Below, one piece after another: positions 14,697 through 23,807 of a stretch of DNA of 25,925 bases (position 1 is its first letter; every line of letters begins with the position of its first letter). A model generated the notes under the pieces. That model was not told where the DNA came from, made no database searches, and saw only the letters and a program-made list of their open reading frames with translations. The DNA is from Rhodospirillales bacterium. Its GTDB lineage: Bacteria; Pseudomonadota; Alphaproteobacteria; Rhodospirillales; JABHCV01. Where the stretch lies: the NCBI GenBank assembly GCA_016776705.1, contig JADHSW010000012.1:1-25925 (forward strand). Direction: 5' to 3'. The translations under genes and the position numbers were made by a program.

Positions 14697-16595
14697 ATGT
14701 GCGGCATAGCCGGCCTGGCCGGACTATCCACGGTCAACCAGGCCGCCGTCAAGGCGATGACCGATCTGATGACGCACCGGGGTCCGGATGGCGAGGGCCT
14801 TTGGCGAACGCAGGACGGGCGGCTTTGTTTCGGCCATCGCCGGCTGGCCATCCTCGACCTTTCCCGGCGCGCCGCCCAGCCCTTTCAAAGCGCCGACGGC
14901 TCCTATTGCATCACCTATAACGGCGAGCTTTACAACTATCTTGAACTGGCCGAGCGGCTGCGGCAAAACGGCTCTGTTTTCCGCACCACCAGCGACACCG
15001 AGGTGGTCCTGGAGGCCTACCGGCAGTGGGGCGAGGACTGCCTTGGCGAATTCAACGGCATGTTCGCCTTCGCCATCTACGACCAGCGTCGGGGTGTGGT
15101 GTTCTGCGCCCGGGACCGTTTCGGCGAGAAGCCTTTTTTGTTTCTTGAACGACCCGGCTTATTCGCCTTCGCCTCTGATTACAAGGCCCTGTTCGCCCTC
15201 GAAGGCGTTGATGTCGATGTCGACAAGCCGGCCCTGTTACGTTTCCTGGACAGTCCGGCCAATGGCCTGGACCATCAACGCCAAACCGTGTTCAGGGGCA
15301 TATGCCAACTGTTGCCCGCCGAAAAACTTTTGCTGAACCTGGGTGACCTATCCTGGTCGGTGGAAAAATACTGGGACGCGACTCCCGGATCGGAACCGGC
15401 CTCCACCTCGCAGGAAAACGCCGTCAGCCATTTTCGTGATCTGATCGACGATGCCGTGAAAATAAGGCTGCGCAGCGATGTTGCCGTCGGTTCGTGCCTG
15501 TCGGGCGGCCTGGATTCCAGCTCCATCACCTGCCTGTCCCGGCGTTTGTTGGGAGATGAAAATCCGTATCACGTCTTCACCGGGCGCTTCCCCGGCAGCC
15601 CGGCCGATGAAGGGTCCTGGGCTGATGCCGTGGTGGCGGCAACCCATGCAATCCAGCACCAAACAAAACCAGACGCCGAAGGCCTAATGGAGGATTTGGA
15701 CGACTTCATCTGGCTTAACGAGTTGCCCGTGGACAGTGCCTCGCAGTACGCCCAATGGTGTGTTTTCCGCCTGGCCGCCGAAAACGGTGTCACCGTGCTG
15801 TTGGACGGTCAGGGGGCTGATGAAATCCTAGGCGGGTACGAGCAGTATTTTGCCTCCTATCTTCGTTCCCACGCGACCACGCCCGACGAGGAACGACTCA
15901 TCCGCGAACGCTATCCCCTGGCCCTGTCGGGTGTCGATCAGGCATGGAAAACGTCTCTTCCTTTCGGGTTGCGGCGAGCCGCGGCGCATGCCCTGGGGCG
16001 CGGCAGCGATCTTAAATTCGGCATTGGCTGGAAATTTGTCGGCGAGATTGTGAGAAATCACGATCAAGCCTTTCAGGCCGAAACATTGCGTCAGGCCCTG
16101 CACCATGATGCCTGCAACGGTTTCCTGACCACCCTGCTTCGCTATGGCGACCGCAACTCGATGGCCCACTCGCGGGAAGTCCGGCTGCCGTTTTGCGATC
16201 ACCGCATCGCCGAATATGCCTTTTCCCTGCCTGAAAACCTGCTGATGGGAAAGGCCCAAACGAAGTACCTGCTGCGCGAAGCCATGCGCGATATCCTGCC
16301 GGAACCCGTGCGCACGCGCTGGAATAAGCAGGGTTTCCTGCCGCCCCAGGCCCAGTGGTTCCGCGACGGCCTGCTTGACCTTGCCGAACAAGTTTTCAAT
16401 GGCCGCGACTTCGCCCAAAATCCCATGTGGGATGCGCGGTGGTGGCAGCGGGCGGCCCGTCGGCTGCGCCGGGGAGAGGACGCCTTGGCCGTTCAGCTCT
16501 GGAAGCCTTTTATCGGTCAACTGTGGCTGACGTCCTTTGTCGAGCGGGCGCGAAATCTTCCCAGGGTTGCTCCGCTCAGGGCCGATTACCCGTGA
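14697..16595 (+). CDS. asnB: Asparagine synthase-like glutamine amidotransferase
   Basis: A 632-residue class II (Ntn) glutamine amidotransferase fused to an AMP-forming synthetase domain. After Met removal, Cys2 of MCGIAGLAGL is the glutaminase nucleophile, which fixes the start at 14697 although the frame is open further upstream. The glutaminase domain shows THRGPDGEG (about residues 26-34), GHRRLAILDLS (about 46-56) and YNGELYNY (about 74-81). The synthetase domain has the PP-loop SCLSGGLDSSSITCL (about 266-280) and DGQGADEILGGYEQYF. In polysaccharide loci such proteins usually amidate a uronic acid rather than make free asparagine; that role is inferred from context. The stop overlaps the GTG of the next gene (GTGA), so the two are coupled. 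Confidence 0.93.
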   Translation: MCGIAGLAGLSTVNQAAVKAMTDLMTHRGPDGEGLWRTQDGRLCFGHRRLAILDLSRRAAQPFQSADGSYCITYNGELYNYLELAERLRQNGSVFRTTSDTEVVLEAYRQWGEDCLGEFNGMFAFAIYDQRRGVVFCARDRFGEKPFLFLERPGLFAFASDYKALFALEGVDVDVDKPALLRFLDSPANGLDHQRQTVFRGICQLLPAEKLLLNLGDLSWSVEKYWDATPGSEPASTSQENAVSHFRDLIDDAVKIRLRSDVAVGSCLSGGLDSSSITCLSRRLLGDENPYHVFTGRFPGSPADEGSWADAVVAATHAIQHQTKPDAEGLMEDLDDFIWLNELPVDSASQYAQWCVFRLAAENGVTVLLDGQGADEILGGYEQYFASYLRSHATTPDEERLIRERYPLALSGVDQAWKTSLPFGLRRAAAHALGRGSDLKFGIGWKFVGEIVRNHDQAFQAETLRQALHHDACNGFLTTLLRYGDRNSMAHSREVRLPFCDHRIAEYAFSLPENLLMGKAQTKYLLREAMRDILPEPVRTRWNKQGFLPPQAQWFRDGLLDLAEQVFNGRDFAQNPMWDARWWQRAARRLRRGEDALAVQLWKPFIGQLWLTSFVERARNLPRVAPLRADYP

Positions 16596-17647
16596 GAACC
16601 GGTCGTCCCGTCCCATTCCTGTTCACCCCAGGGCGGTTTCACGGTCTTCTGAGTGCCCTGGTCGTGGCGCATTTCATCATACGGGGGCTGCTGTTCCCGG
16701 CCGCCCCGACCGATGACGCCGAACAACTGTTGTTTTCCCAAGTTCTTCGCTGGGGTTACGACGTTGTTAACCCCCCTCTCTATACCTGGCTGGTCATTGC
16801 GGTTCAGCAGATCGCCGGTGTTGAAATCTGGTCCGTTTCTCTCATCAAATTTCCGGCTTACTGGTTGATCTTCCATTTTCTTTACGTTCTCGGCCGTCGT
16901 GTTATCGAAGACGATGGTTTGGCCGCCCTGGCCGCACTCTCTCCCCTTTGGCTCTATTATATTGCCTGGGACGCCGTGCAATCCTATAGCCATACCGTCC
17001 TGGCGACGGCCCTGATTTTAGCGACCCTTGTTTGCCTGTTTCGTCTTCAGGAAAAGAGCGGGGTGTCTTCCTATATTCTGTTTGGAGCCGTCCTCGGCCT
17101 GGGCATATTGTCGAAATACACGTTCGCACTGGCGGCTGCGGGTATTCTTGTTTCGGCTCTCGCCTACCACCCTTACAGGAGCAAAATACTGCGCCCCGGC
17201 ATGGTGTTGTCCGTCGCCATTGCCGGCGTTATTATTGCTCCACATATATTCTGGCTGTACCAGCAATCCGATTTGATCGGCGAATCCGTATCGGGGAAAT
17301 TTGGAATCGGGGCCGCCGATGCCGGTTTTTTCGAGACTGGCATGAAAGGCCTGTTTCGCACGGTGACCTCCGGCATCGGGTTCCTGTCGCCGCTTTGGCT
17401 TGTGCTGCTTGTTGCGTTCTGGCGTCCTGTTCGCCAGCGCCTGAAGATTGATCAGCCCGTCCCGGCGCCGGGCGGTGTCATGGATGCACGGGGCATGCTG
17501 CAAATGGCCAACAAATTTCTTGAAATGAAGATACCGGTGAACGACTTTTCCGGCACGCCACTGAACTTCGAATTTGACCGAATCTCCGGCCGCAAAGAGC
17601 AATTGCGCTACATACTCTTTGACCCGGGACGGGGAAAATGCCGATAA
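16592..17647 (+). CDS. GT39/ArnT-like membrane glycosyltransferase, short, odd tail
   Basis: An integral membrane protein of about 351 residues resembling GT39/PMT_2-type enzymes, which use polyprenyl-phosphate sugars in the periplasm. The N-terminal loop has PTDDAEQLLFSQ then GYDVVNPPLYTW, the acidic pair and NPPL-like motif of the family, followed by about eight hydrophobic segments (LGLGILSKYTFAL is typical). Family members are normally about 450-550 residues. Here the membrane part stops after LSPLWLVLLVAFWRPVRQR and a soluble tail of about 70 residues follows that fits no membrane pattern. GTG 16592 is chosen because it overlaps the AsnB stop (GTGA) with an AGGG about 10 bases upstream; a longer start at 16427 lies inside asnB. 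Only 8 bp separate its stop from the convergent GT gene. It may be truncated and fused to foreign sequence. Confidence 0.75.
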   Translation: MRTGRPVPFLFTPGRFHGLLSALVVAHFIIRGLLFPAAPTDDAEQLLFSQVLRWGYDVVNPPLYTWLVIAVQQIAGVEIWSVSLIKFPAYWLIFHFLYVLGRRVIEDDGLAALAALSPLWLYYIAWDAVQSYSHTVLATALILATLVCLFRLQEKSGVSSYILFGAVLGLGILSKYTFALAAAGILVSALAYHPYRSKILRPGMVLSVAIAGVIIAPHIFWLYQQSDLIGESVSGKFGIGAADAGFFETGMKGLFRTVTSGIGFLSPLWLVLLVAFWRPVRQRLKIDQPVPAPGGVMDARGMLQMANKFLEMKIPVNDFSGTPLNFEFDRISGRKEQLRYILFDPGRGKCR

Positions 17648-17655
17648 TTTTAATT

Positions 17656-18798
17656 CTACGCCAGAATTCTTTGGTAGGCCGATAACGCCCGCCCAATGTA
17701 ATCGTCCCAGCGGTAACCGGCCAACACCTTCGCACGTGCGCGCGCGCCCATGTCCCGGCGTTTTCCAATGTCGTTAATCAGTTCTTCCAGGGCTTCGGCC
17801 AGGCTGTTTTCATCCCCGGTTGGAACTATCAGGCCGTCTTCCCCCGGCGTTATCACATCGGCGGCGCCGGTCACATTGCTGAGGACGGTCGGGAGGCCGC
17901 AAGCCATGGCCTCCAGCGCGACCATGCCAAATCCTTCCTCAAGGGAGGGCAGGCAAAAAATATCCGCCCGGGCGTAATGTTCCAACAGGGCCTCACCTGA
18001 GGCCACTCCCCGGATGAAAACATTGTCGAGGGGAAGGTCGGCCAAATCCGAAGCAAAATTTGCTTCCACTGGCCCAATAAGATGCAACTCCGCCTTTTCC
18101 TTTAAGCATGAAAAGGCACGAAGAAGGTGGTGGGTTCCCTTGCGAATTCCAAGCGAACCAACAAACACAATGCGAGGCACCGCATTGGCGTACTCAACGC
18201 CGGAGGGCTTGAAGCGATCGGGATCAACACCCAGCGGCGTAACGATCAATTTTTTTTCCGCAACGCCCCTGTCGATAAATGTGCGCGCCGCGTAGGATGA
18301 AGGGACTGAAATAGCGTCCGCCATTTCATATTCTTGGAGTTCCCTGTCGATAATCCCGGAATCCGTCACGGTAAATTCTTTTCCACGTTGCCGGTACTCG
18401 TTTTGCAGTACTTCCGTCTGATAAACAATATGGGTTGAGCCCCGCTCGATAATCACCTTCATTCCGGCATCGTGTGCCGGGGCGATGACTTCAAGGGTAG
18501 CGGAACTCCAGCCGACGACCAGATCGGCCCGGCTACCCCTTATTGAGCGCGCGGCGAAGCGGCCAAATGCCCGCGCGATGGCAAGATCCGGCTGCGGGCC
18601 AAGCTTGAGTTTCGGATAAAGACGTCGCCACGCCTCAAGCCAGGGCGCCGTGCGCAAAGGAACATCGGATCCCAAGACCCGTCGTGTCACGAAGGCGGGA
18701 TAGGTGGTTTGCAGACACTCCAGCATTCCGCGGTGATGCAGGCCCCGGGCCAGTTCAAAAGCGTGAAAGCGACCATGAACAGAGACAGTAACCTTCAT
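17656..18798 (-). CDS. GT4-family glycosyltransferase
   Basis: A 380-residue GT-B enzyme. It starts MKVTVSVHGRFHAFELARGL; HGRFHAF-L is a subgroup-specific N-terminal loop. The central linker has IIERGSTHIVYQTEVLQNEY (about residues 116-135), often seen in GT4 proteins of sugar-nonreducing-end type. The donor domain has VTPLGVDPDRF (about 186-196), IVFVGSLGIRKGTHHLLRAF (about 210-229) and the E-x7-E motif EGFGMVALE (Glu288, Glu296), followed by AMACGLPTV. All key residues are present. The start overlaps the stop of the upstream GT gene by 4 bp (ATGA). Donor and acceptor are unknown. Confidence 0.92.
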   Translation of the reverse strand: MKVTVSVHGRFHAFELARGLHHRGMLECLQTTYPAFVTRRVLGSDVPLRTAPWLEAWRRLYPKLKLGPQPDLAIARAFGRFAARSIRGSRADLVVGWSSATLEVIAPAHDAGMKVIIERGSTHIVYQTEVLQNEYRQRGKEFTVTDSGIIDRELQEYEMADAISVPSSYAARTFIDRGVAEKKLIVTPLGVDPDRFKPSGVEYANAVPRIVFVGSLGIRKGTHHLLRAFSCLKEKAELHLIGPVEANFASDLADLPLDNVFIRGVASGEALLEHYARADIFCLPSLEEGFGMVALEAMACGLPTVLSNVTGAADVITPGEDGLIVPTGDENSLAEALEELINDIGKRRDMGARARAKVLAGYRWDDYIGRALSAYQRILA

Positions 18799-20024
18799 CG
18801 GGCGCCTCCAGCCAATCGCCTGAAAAGCCGGGTCAATTCTTTGGATTGCGCGGGCCAGGAATAGGCATTTATTTTATCCACATCCGTGGCCGACAGTGCG
18901 TGCGAAGAAACTTTTTGCAAAGCCTGAAAGACCTGCTGTTCGGTGTCACACGGCAGCAGGCAGCCGCCGACCCGGTCCGCAATCCGCATCGCCTCCCGGC
19001 CTTCCCCAGGAACCGAAAGAACAGGCCGCCCGGCGGCCAGAAGTTCCAGGACCTTGTGTTGGAACAGGTTTCTGGAATTGCGCATGTAGACGTTGAGCGA
19101 CGCCGCCTTTTGCAGGGCCAGCAGTTCGTCGTAGGGCAGAAAATCCTGGATATTGATTTCGCAATGGTCCTGTAAAACAGCCGCCTGGCTTGCGACTTCC
19201 TCACCGTCATTTCCGGCATAAGACAAAATGACGTTGCCTATGGGGGCCGCCGCCAACCAGGCCCGCAGTCCGCCGATAAAGCACGCCAGGGAAGCCTCAC
19301 CATAAACACTGCCGGTCAAAAGGATTCGAAAGGCCCCTGCCTGTTGCGGCGGGGAGGCCGCCGCTGCTTCGTTAAAACCGCTGTAGATGACGGTTTTATC
19401 CTGGCCGAACCAGTGGTCCGCTTCCTCGCGATGACTTTCGGAAAAGACCGTCATGTGAGCGGCGTCCCGATACCGCGCGGCGATGAGGCGGGCCAACCCG
19501 ATCGGCAGGAAGGCGCCCCAGTTGTCCTTCAGATCGGCAACCCAGGGGCAGCCGGACTCCGCGGCCATCCGCCGGGCTATGTTCCAGGCGTCCGTGTTGC
19601 CGAAAGTTGCCCAAATGATGTCGGGCTGGAAGTCCTGGCTGAGGATCGGTAAATAGGGCAATGCCCCTTCCAGCCAGTCGGTGAAGACGCCGCTACGAAA
19701 AAAATAGGCACTCGCGAGAACCCCTTGACGCAAACCAAAGACTAGGTATCCTTCGCGCGCCCTGCGTAAAAGAGGGAATGATTCAGGGCGACAGGCAAGA
19801 ACATAAGGCCGGGTCCAATCGTGGCTGGCAAGTTCCCTGCCGACCTGGGAAACCGGTTTCGCGGCATCCGTCGGGTTCAGGGCTTGCGTAAACAGGACGA
19901 TCTCGTTTCCTTGGGCGGCAAGGGTGTCGGCGAACGACCTCATCCGCAGGGCCGAGACGTGTTTGCTGTCGGGGTGGACATGGTTGACGAAGACCGCGCG
20001 AAATCCTTTTCCCATCTTTTTCAA
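18795..20024 (-). CDS. GT4-like glycosyltransferase with N-x7-E motif
   Basis: A 409-residue GT-B protein. The N-terminal domain has VFVNHVHPDSKHVSALRMRS (about residues 11-30), a pattern seen in GT4 proteins acting on surface sugars, and WVADLKDNWGA (about 170-180). The donor domain has ILLTGSVYGEASLACFIGGL, then QDFLPYDELLALQKAA and NLFQHKVLELLAAGRPVLSV. In that motif the first Glu of E-x7-E is an Asn, with only the second Glu kept, which is the usual form for a GT4 subset with K-x-x-E-x-x-A-x-G. First gene of a two-gene minus-strand unit with the GT at 17656. Its start region faces the divergent methyltransferase at 20124. Confidence 0.88.
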   Translation of the reverse strand: MKKMGKGFRAVFVNHVHPDSKHVSALRMRSFADTLAAQGNEIVLFTQALNPTDAAKPVSQVGRELASHDWTRPYVLACRPESFPLLRRAREGYLVFGLRQGVLASAYFFRSGVFTDWLEGALPYLPILSQDFQPDIIWATFGNTDAWNIARRMAAESGCPWVADLKDNWGAFLPIGLARLIAARYRDAAHMTVFSESHREEADHWFGQDKTVIYSGFNEAAAASPPQQAGAFRILLTGSVYGEASLACFIGGLRAWLAAAPIGNVILSYAGNDGEEVASQAAVLQDHCEINIQDFLPYDELLALQKAASLNVYMRNSRNLFQHKVLELLAAGRPVLSVPGEGREAMRIADRVGGCLLPCDTEQQVFQALQKVSSHALSATDVDKINAYSWPAQSKELTRLFRRLAGGAR

Positions 20025-20123
20025 CTTTCAGGTCAATGCCGATTGAATTTGCCCGGAACGCGCTTTACTACACTAGGTCTAGATTTAGCCAACATCGAGA
20101 TAGAGGGCAAATAAAGGTTTTTC
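20025..20123. promoter_or_regulatory. Divergent intergenic region with weak promoter-like sequence
   Basis: This 99-bp gap between divergent genes holds TTGAAT (20043-20048) with TACTAC 17 bp downstream (20066-20071) and TACACT at 20069-20074 on the plus strand. It is a weak sigma70-like match. AAGG about 7 bases before the ATG at 20124 is the plus-strand ribosome binding site. A minus-strand promoter for the GT pair should also lie here but I could not pick one. Confidence 0.25.
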
Positions 20124-21125
20124 ATGTTTCAAAATATTCTCGACTGGCTGGCCTGTCCCCATTGCTCTTCGGATCTGGTTTTGACCGATACGAAAAAGAC
20201 ACAAGATGGCGAAATTATCGAAGGCCAGTTGACATGTCAGGCCTGCAAGGTCACCTTTCCAATTCGCAATGGCATCCCGCGTTTCGCGGGTCATGAGAAA
20301 TCCGATTTTGAAAATTTCGGATATCAGTGGAACCGATGGGGACAGGTTCAAATCGACAGGCTTAGCAACCACCGGCTGAGTGAGCAGAGATTGCTCGCCG
20401 AGACGGATTGGGGAGCCGAATGGTTCCAGGACAAGATCATACTGGATGGCGGATCGGGGGCAGGACGGTTTTCCGATGTCGCCGCGGGGTTTGGCGGCCA
20501 TATCATTGCCGTCGATATCTCGCAGGCCATTGACGCATGCCGGGAGAACCTCTCCATCCATGGCGATAGGGTTCATTGTATTCAGGCTTCCCTGTTCAAG
20601 CTTCCCCTTAAGAAAGAAATTCTTGACGGCGCGTTCAGCCTTGGCGTCATCCAGCACACGCCGGAGCCGGAAAAAGTCATCACGTCAATGGTCCGCCACC
20701 TCAAGCCGGGAGGGAAACTGGCGGTCAATTTCTATGAAAAGAATTTCTCGACCAAGCTTCAGCCTATTAAATATGCGCTGCGCCTATTTACGCCGCGTCT
20801 TCGCTCAGAGACTCTGCTGTCCCTTTGCCGGGCATTTGTCCGTGTCTTTTTTCCATTATCCTATACCGTCCGCAACATTCGCAAGGTTCGCCTGCTCAGT
20901 CATTTCCTGCCGATTTGCAGCGTTCATAATCCGGAACTGACAAAAGACCAGCAGCGTGCCTGGACCCTCCTCGACACCTTCGACTGGTATGGGCCCAAGT
21001 ACGAATTGAGGCAAAGCCATGTGCGGCTGGGGGCGCTGCTGGAGGAATTGAAATTAAGTGATATCCGGGCCCGTCCCGGTGTCATGCAGGCCACAAGGCC
21101 CCTGGACAAAATCAACCGGCCATAG
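20124..21125 (+). CDS. Class I SAM methyltransferase with zinc-ribbon N-terminus
   Basis: A 333-residue cytosolic methyltransferase. The first 55 residues form a Trm112-like zinc ribbon with Cys11/Cys14 (ACPHC) and Cys38/Cys41 (CQAC), followed by FPIRNGIPRF, the normal end of that module. The class I fold follows: motif I ILDGGSGAGRFSDVA (about residues 106-120), motif II IIAVDISQAI, and a central HTPEPEKVITSMVRHLKPGG. The DGGSGAGRFS loop is the SAM-binding site. A C-terminal region of about 110 residues with hydrophobic stretches completes it. These zinc-ribbon methyltransferases often occur in polysaccharide clusters acting on sugars or sugar-nucleotide intermediates; the substrate is unknown. 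Stand-alone plus-strand gene with AAGG before the ATG. Confidence 0.9.
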   Translation: MFQNILDWLACPHCSSDLVLTDTKKTQDGEIIEGQLTCQACKVTFPIRNGIPRFAGHEKSDFENFGYQWNRWGQVQIDRLSNHRLSEQRLLAETDWGAEWFQDKIILDGGSGAGRFSDVAAGFGGHIIAVDISQAIDACRENLSIHGDRVHCIQASLFKLPLKKEILDGAFSLGVIQHTPEPEKVITSMVRHLKPGGKLAVNFYEKNFSTKLQPIKYALRLFTPRLRSETLLSLCRAFVRVFFPLSYTVRNIRKVRLLSHFLPICSVHNPELTKDQQRAWTLLDTFDWYGPKYELRQSHVRLGALLEELKLSDIRARPGVMQATRPLDKINRP

Positions 21126-21154
21126 GGGGGCTGATTTCGTCCCGAGGGAGACGG

Positions 21155-21822
21155 CTAAAAATCCATTTTTACAAACGGGCCATTATACCTTGTTCGACGA
21201 AGAAGTTTGTCGGCGAGAAGTCCGAGAAACAGCGGAACGAGCCGCCTCGTTCCGCCACCGCGTCTCGCAACGCGAGTCTCCGCGCGACGGAGATCTCCGT
21301 CTAGGCGGGTCATGTCCTTGTCTGAGTTATCAAGATAAAATCCGACTCCGCGTTTCAGCTTTGGTACCACGGAGAGAATGGAGCCCTCCCTGTCGGTGCC
21401 ATCAACCAAGGCAAAGTCCAACGTTCCATCCCCGATGTCCGACAGGTCGGCATAGTTCTCCGTTGTCCGTAACTCGTGGCGGACATTATTGATTGCAAGC
21501 TCATCGAGAACCCGTTGCACATGATCGTACCAATCGGCAAATCCTCGATGCTAAGCACTCGTCCGGACCGTGCCGCGAACCAAGGCGTTGAGTTGCCGGA
21601 TCCGAATTCCACCATGCGACTTTCCGGGGTCAACAGATTCGCGATCAGGCGCCGGGCCCGGTAGGAAATCACTGGCACCCGGGGCCTGTAGCCGAACAAT
21701 CTCTTGGCTGCCGCACTCGTGAAGGCAGGGACAGCATTGAGCAGTCCGGGAAGGTCGACAAAGTTGCCCTTTTCATCGTGGAACCGGCTGATTCGGTTTT
21801 CACCCGTTAGAAAGTTTGCCAT
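21155..21822 (-). pseudogene. Class I SAM methyltransferase, frameshifted
   Basis: Two minus-strand frames make one methyltransferase of about 220 residues. The first part runs from the ATG at 21822 and contains the motif I stretch RMVEFGSGNSTPWFAARSG and VLSIED. The second frame continues with ADWYDHVQRVLDELAIN, then ENYADLSDI, DFALVDGTDREGSIL and FYLDNSDKDM, the usual order for this fold (acidic DG-x-D-R then DNSD). Continuity is restored if one base is added at 21539-21540, where GAG GAT TT- GCC GAT TGG would read E-D-?-A-D-W. So there is a single-base deletion or a sequencing error. A TTG start at 21840 is also possible. The gene ends 29 bp from the convergent methyltransferase. No homopolymer marks the site, so programmed shifting is unlikely. 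Confidence 0.78.
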
Positions 21823-21871
21823 TTTCTGCTGTCGCCTCAACTGCCATAAGAATTTAATTCTTCAGTACGGA

Positions 21872-23807
21872 TTATTGTTTCTCGATACAACGGAATTGGA
21901 AGCTGGAGCCATTGGCCTTATAACGAACCAAGGCTTTGTCCGGCAAGGCGTTTAAACATGAAGCATCGGGGACAAGGCGCTCAAGGACCTTTATGAGCCA
22001 CGGGTCGAGTGTGATCGGCCAGAGAATATCAGCCTCGGAAAGCTGCTGCACGACATCTTCCATACTGGCGCTGATTTGCCAGATATTGCCTTGTGCCGGT
22101 GCCCAGCTTATTCCTCCGGAAACAGTAAAATGCGGATTGACCTTGCCATCGACATAGCCCATTGCAAAAAATCCGGCATAATCTTTGACGGCGCCATCCC
22201 CCCCCCTGGGACAGGATCGTCATGACCGGTTTTTTTGGCAGTACTGAACCACGCAAATTTGCAATTTTTTTTGCCGCCATCCGCATTTCTTGAATCCTGG
22301 GGTCTACATTTTGATAGGCGCGGGTCGTTGTATCAACGACGCTGCGGTAGAGCTGGCGCTGCTGCCATCCCCCCAACACAAGAACGCTTACGACAAGGGA
22401 TCCGACAATCCAGGGACTGCGCACATAGTGATCCAGCCTCGTTCTCTTAGCGACGAAAGAAAGGACGACATCAAGGAACATAACAAGGCCCAGAGCGTGA
22501 AATGTTTGCAGGGGGACCCTTGTAAAGCGGGGAATTGAATTGAGTTCTTTAAAATAATACGGCCCAAAGCATGTCAGGTGATACAGATAAAGAGCCGACA
22601 AATAGACGGCCCCCAGCACGGCGAAGACAAGGGCAGCCCGATATTTGCCGGCCACAACCGCGCCTGCAAAGCCCAGGGCGGCGGCGAGGGTGAGCGGAAA
22701 TTTATAGTCGAAAACATATGACCAGACAGCCGCGTTGTAACGATCGGCCAGCCCCATCCAATCCAGAGACAAAACATGAGCCATCTTATCGCTTGAAAGT
22801 GTGAAGGGGGAGCACGCGTTGGAATCGATGGCCATTGACCAGGAGGCCTTGGCAATAAGGACAGGCCCTGCCAGCAATGCCATCGTCATCAGGCTCCGCT
22901 TGAGCCGATCAGAACCGTTTCCAGGCCGGTTAAAAAGCATAACGCCGCAAAGCGCAATGACAGCCGGGAGAAATGTCAGAGCCGCGGCTTTATACAGGAA
23001 GGCCGAGGCAAGGACGGTCCCGGCCGCGCCAAAAAGGATTTTCCGGTCTTGCCCGGAAGTTTCCGCTGCGTAAATCAGAAGCAGGACGGCCGCATAGGAA
23101 TAGACCTGTGGTTGTTCTATGAGCAGGGTATAGGTCCACAGCCGCCCCATTCCTTCGGCCGTCAGGAAAAGCAGTGTGAAGGCCCATGCCGTGAGCTTTA
23201 CCGTCGTTTCCTCCAGGTCTGTCTTTCGCCGCAGCAGAAACGTTGCGATGTCATAGATCAAGGCGATGACCGTAACATGAAGGACGAATGGCGCCGCCGC
23301 CGACAGGCCGAAATTTTCTGTTCCAGACAATTGCCAAGGCAACAGCAGAGTCAATTGCCAACCCGGCGGATAATGTGAAAGATGAAGTGAATCGACCACC
23401 GCGTCCCAGCCACCGCCAAGATAAATAAGGCGCGGGGTCGCCAGCCAATGGCTGAATTCATCGTTGCCATAAGGCAAATAGTCTATGCCGCCGTTAAAGG
23501 CGATTGCCACTCCTCCGGCTGCGATTAACAGGCTTGCGGGGTGAACGAGCACGTCCCTCAATTTGGAGAAACCGCTGTTGTAACAAATCAAAATCGCAAA
23601 CCCGGCCACGGAGGAAACGGCAATCATGGCGAGCGTCACACCGAGGGAAAGCCCAAAAAAAATATGGCCCAAATAGACAAAAACGACCATTGTGGCATAA
23701 CCTAAGGCAAATCGAACGCCAACGACACCCATGCCCGAGCGCAAGGAGAGAGGAAACAACCCCCCCAGCCCAGCCGCAAGAACGGAATAAAAAACGAGGC
23801 CTATCAA
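21872..23807 (-). CDS. Large membrane protein, GT39-like, frame broken at G9 tract
   Basis: A multi-pass inner-membrane protein with about 11-13 hydrophobic segments. Early motifs LPYGNDEFSHWLATPRLIYL (about residues 111-130) and LHLSHYPPGWQLTLLLPW (about 142-159) match the acidic loop and H-x-PP element of GT-C enzymes that use lipid-linked sugars; the exact family is not certain. The start is TTG 23807, supported by AGGAG six bases upstream on the minus strand. Near codon 535 a run of nine G (22198-22206 on the plus strand as C9) sends translation into a wrong frame ending at 22029 (592 residues). With eight G it continues as DGAVKDYAGFFAMGYVDG and ends at 21872 (about 644 residues), giving a clearly protein-like soluble end. 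It may be a phase-variable or inactivated transferase or polymer-modifying enzyme. Confidence 0.72.
22198..22206. repeat. Homopolymer C9 (G9 in the coding strand)
   Basis: A nine-base C run inside the coding region of the minus-strand membrane protein. Gain or loss of one base switches between two C-termini of about 57 and 109 residues after the tract. Runs of this kind mutate by strand slippage, and they also cause sequencing errors. Confidence 0.9.

Noticed and set aside
16427..16591. Upstream extension of the GT39-like protein starting at 16427.
   Set aside because: It lies wholly inside asnB, and the GTG at 16592 overlaps the asnB stop as GTGA, a normal coupling signal.
15828..16616. 262-codon minus-strand frame opposite asnB.
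   Set aside because: It is the shadow of a strongly conserved asparagine-synthase coding region with GC-rich third positions.
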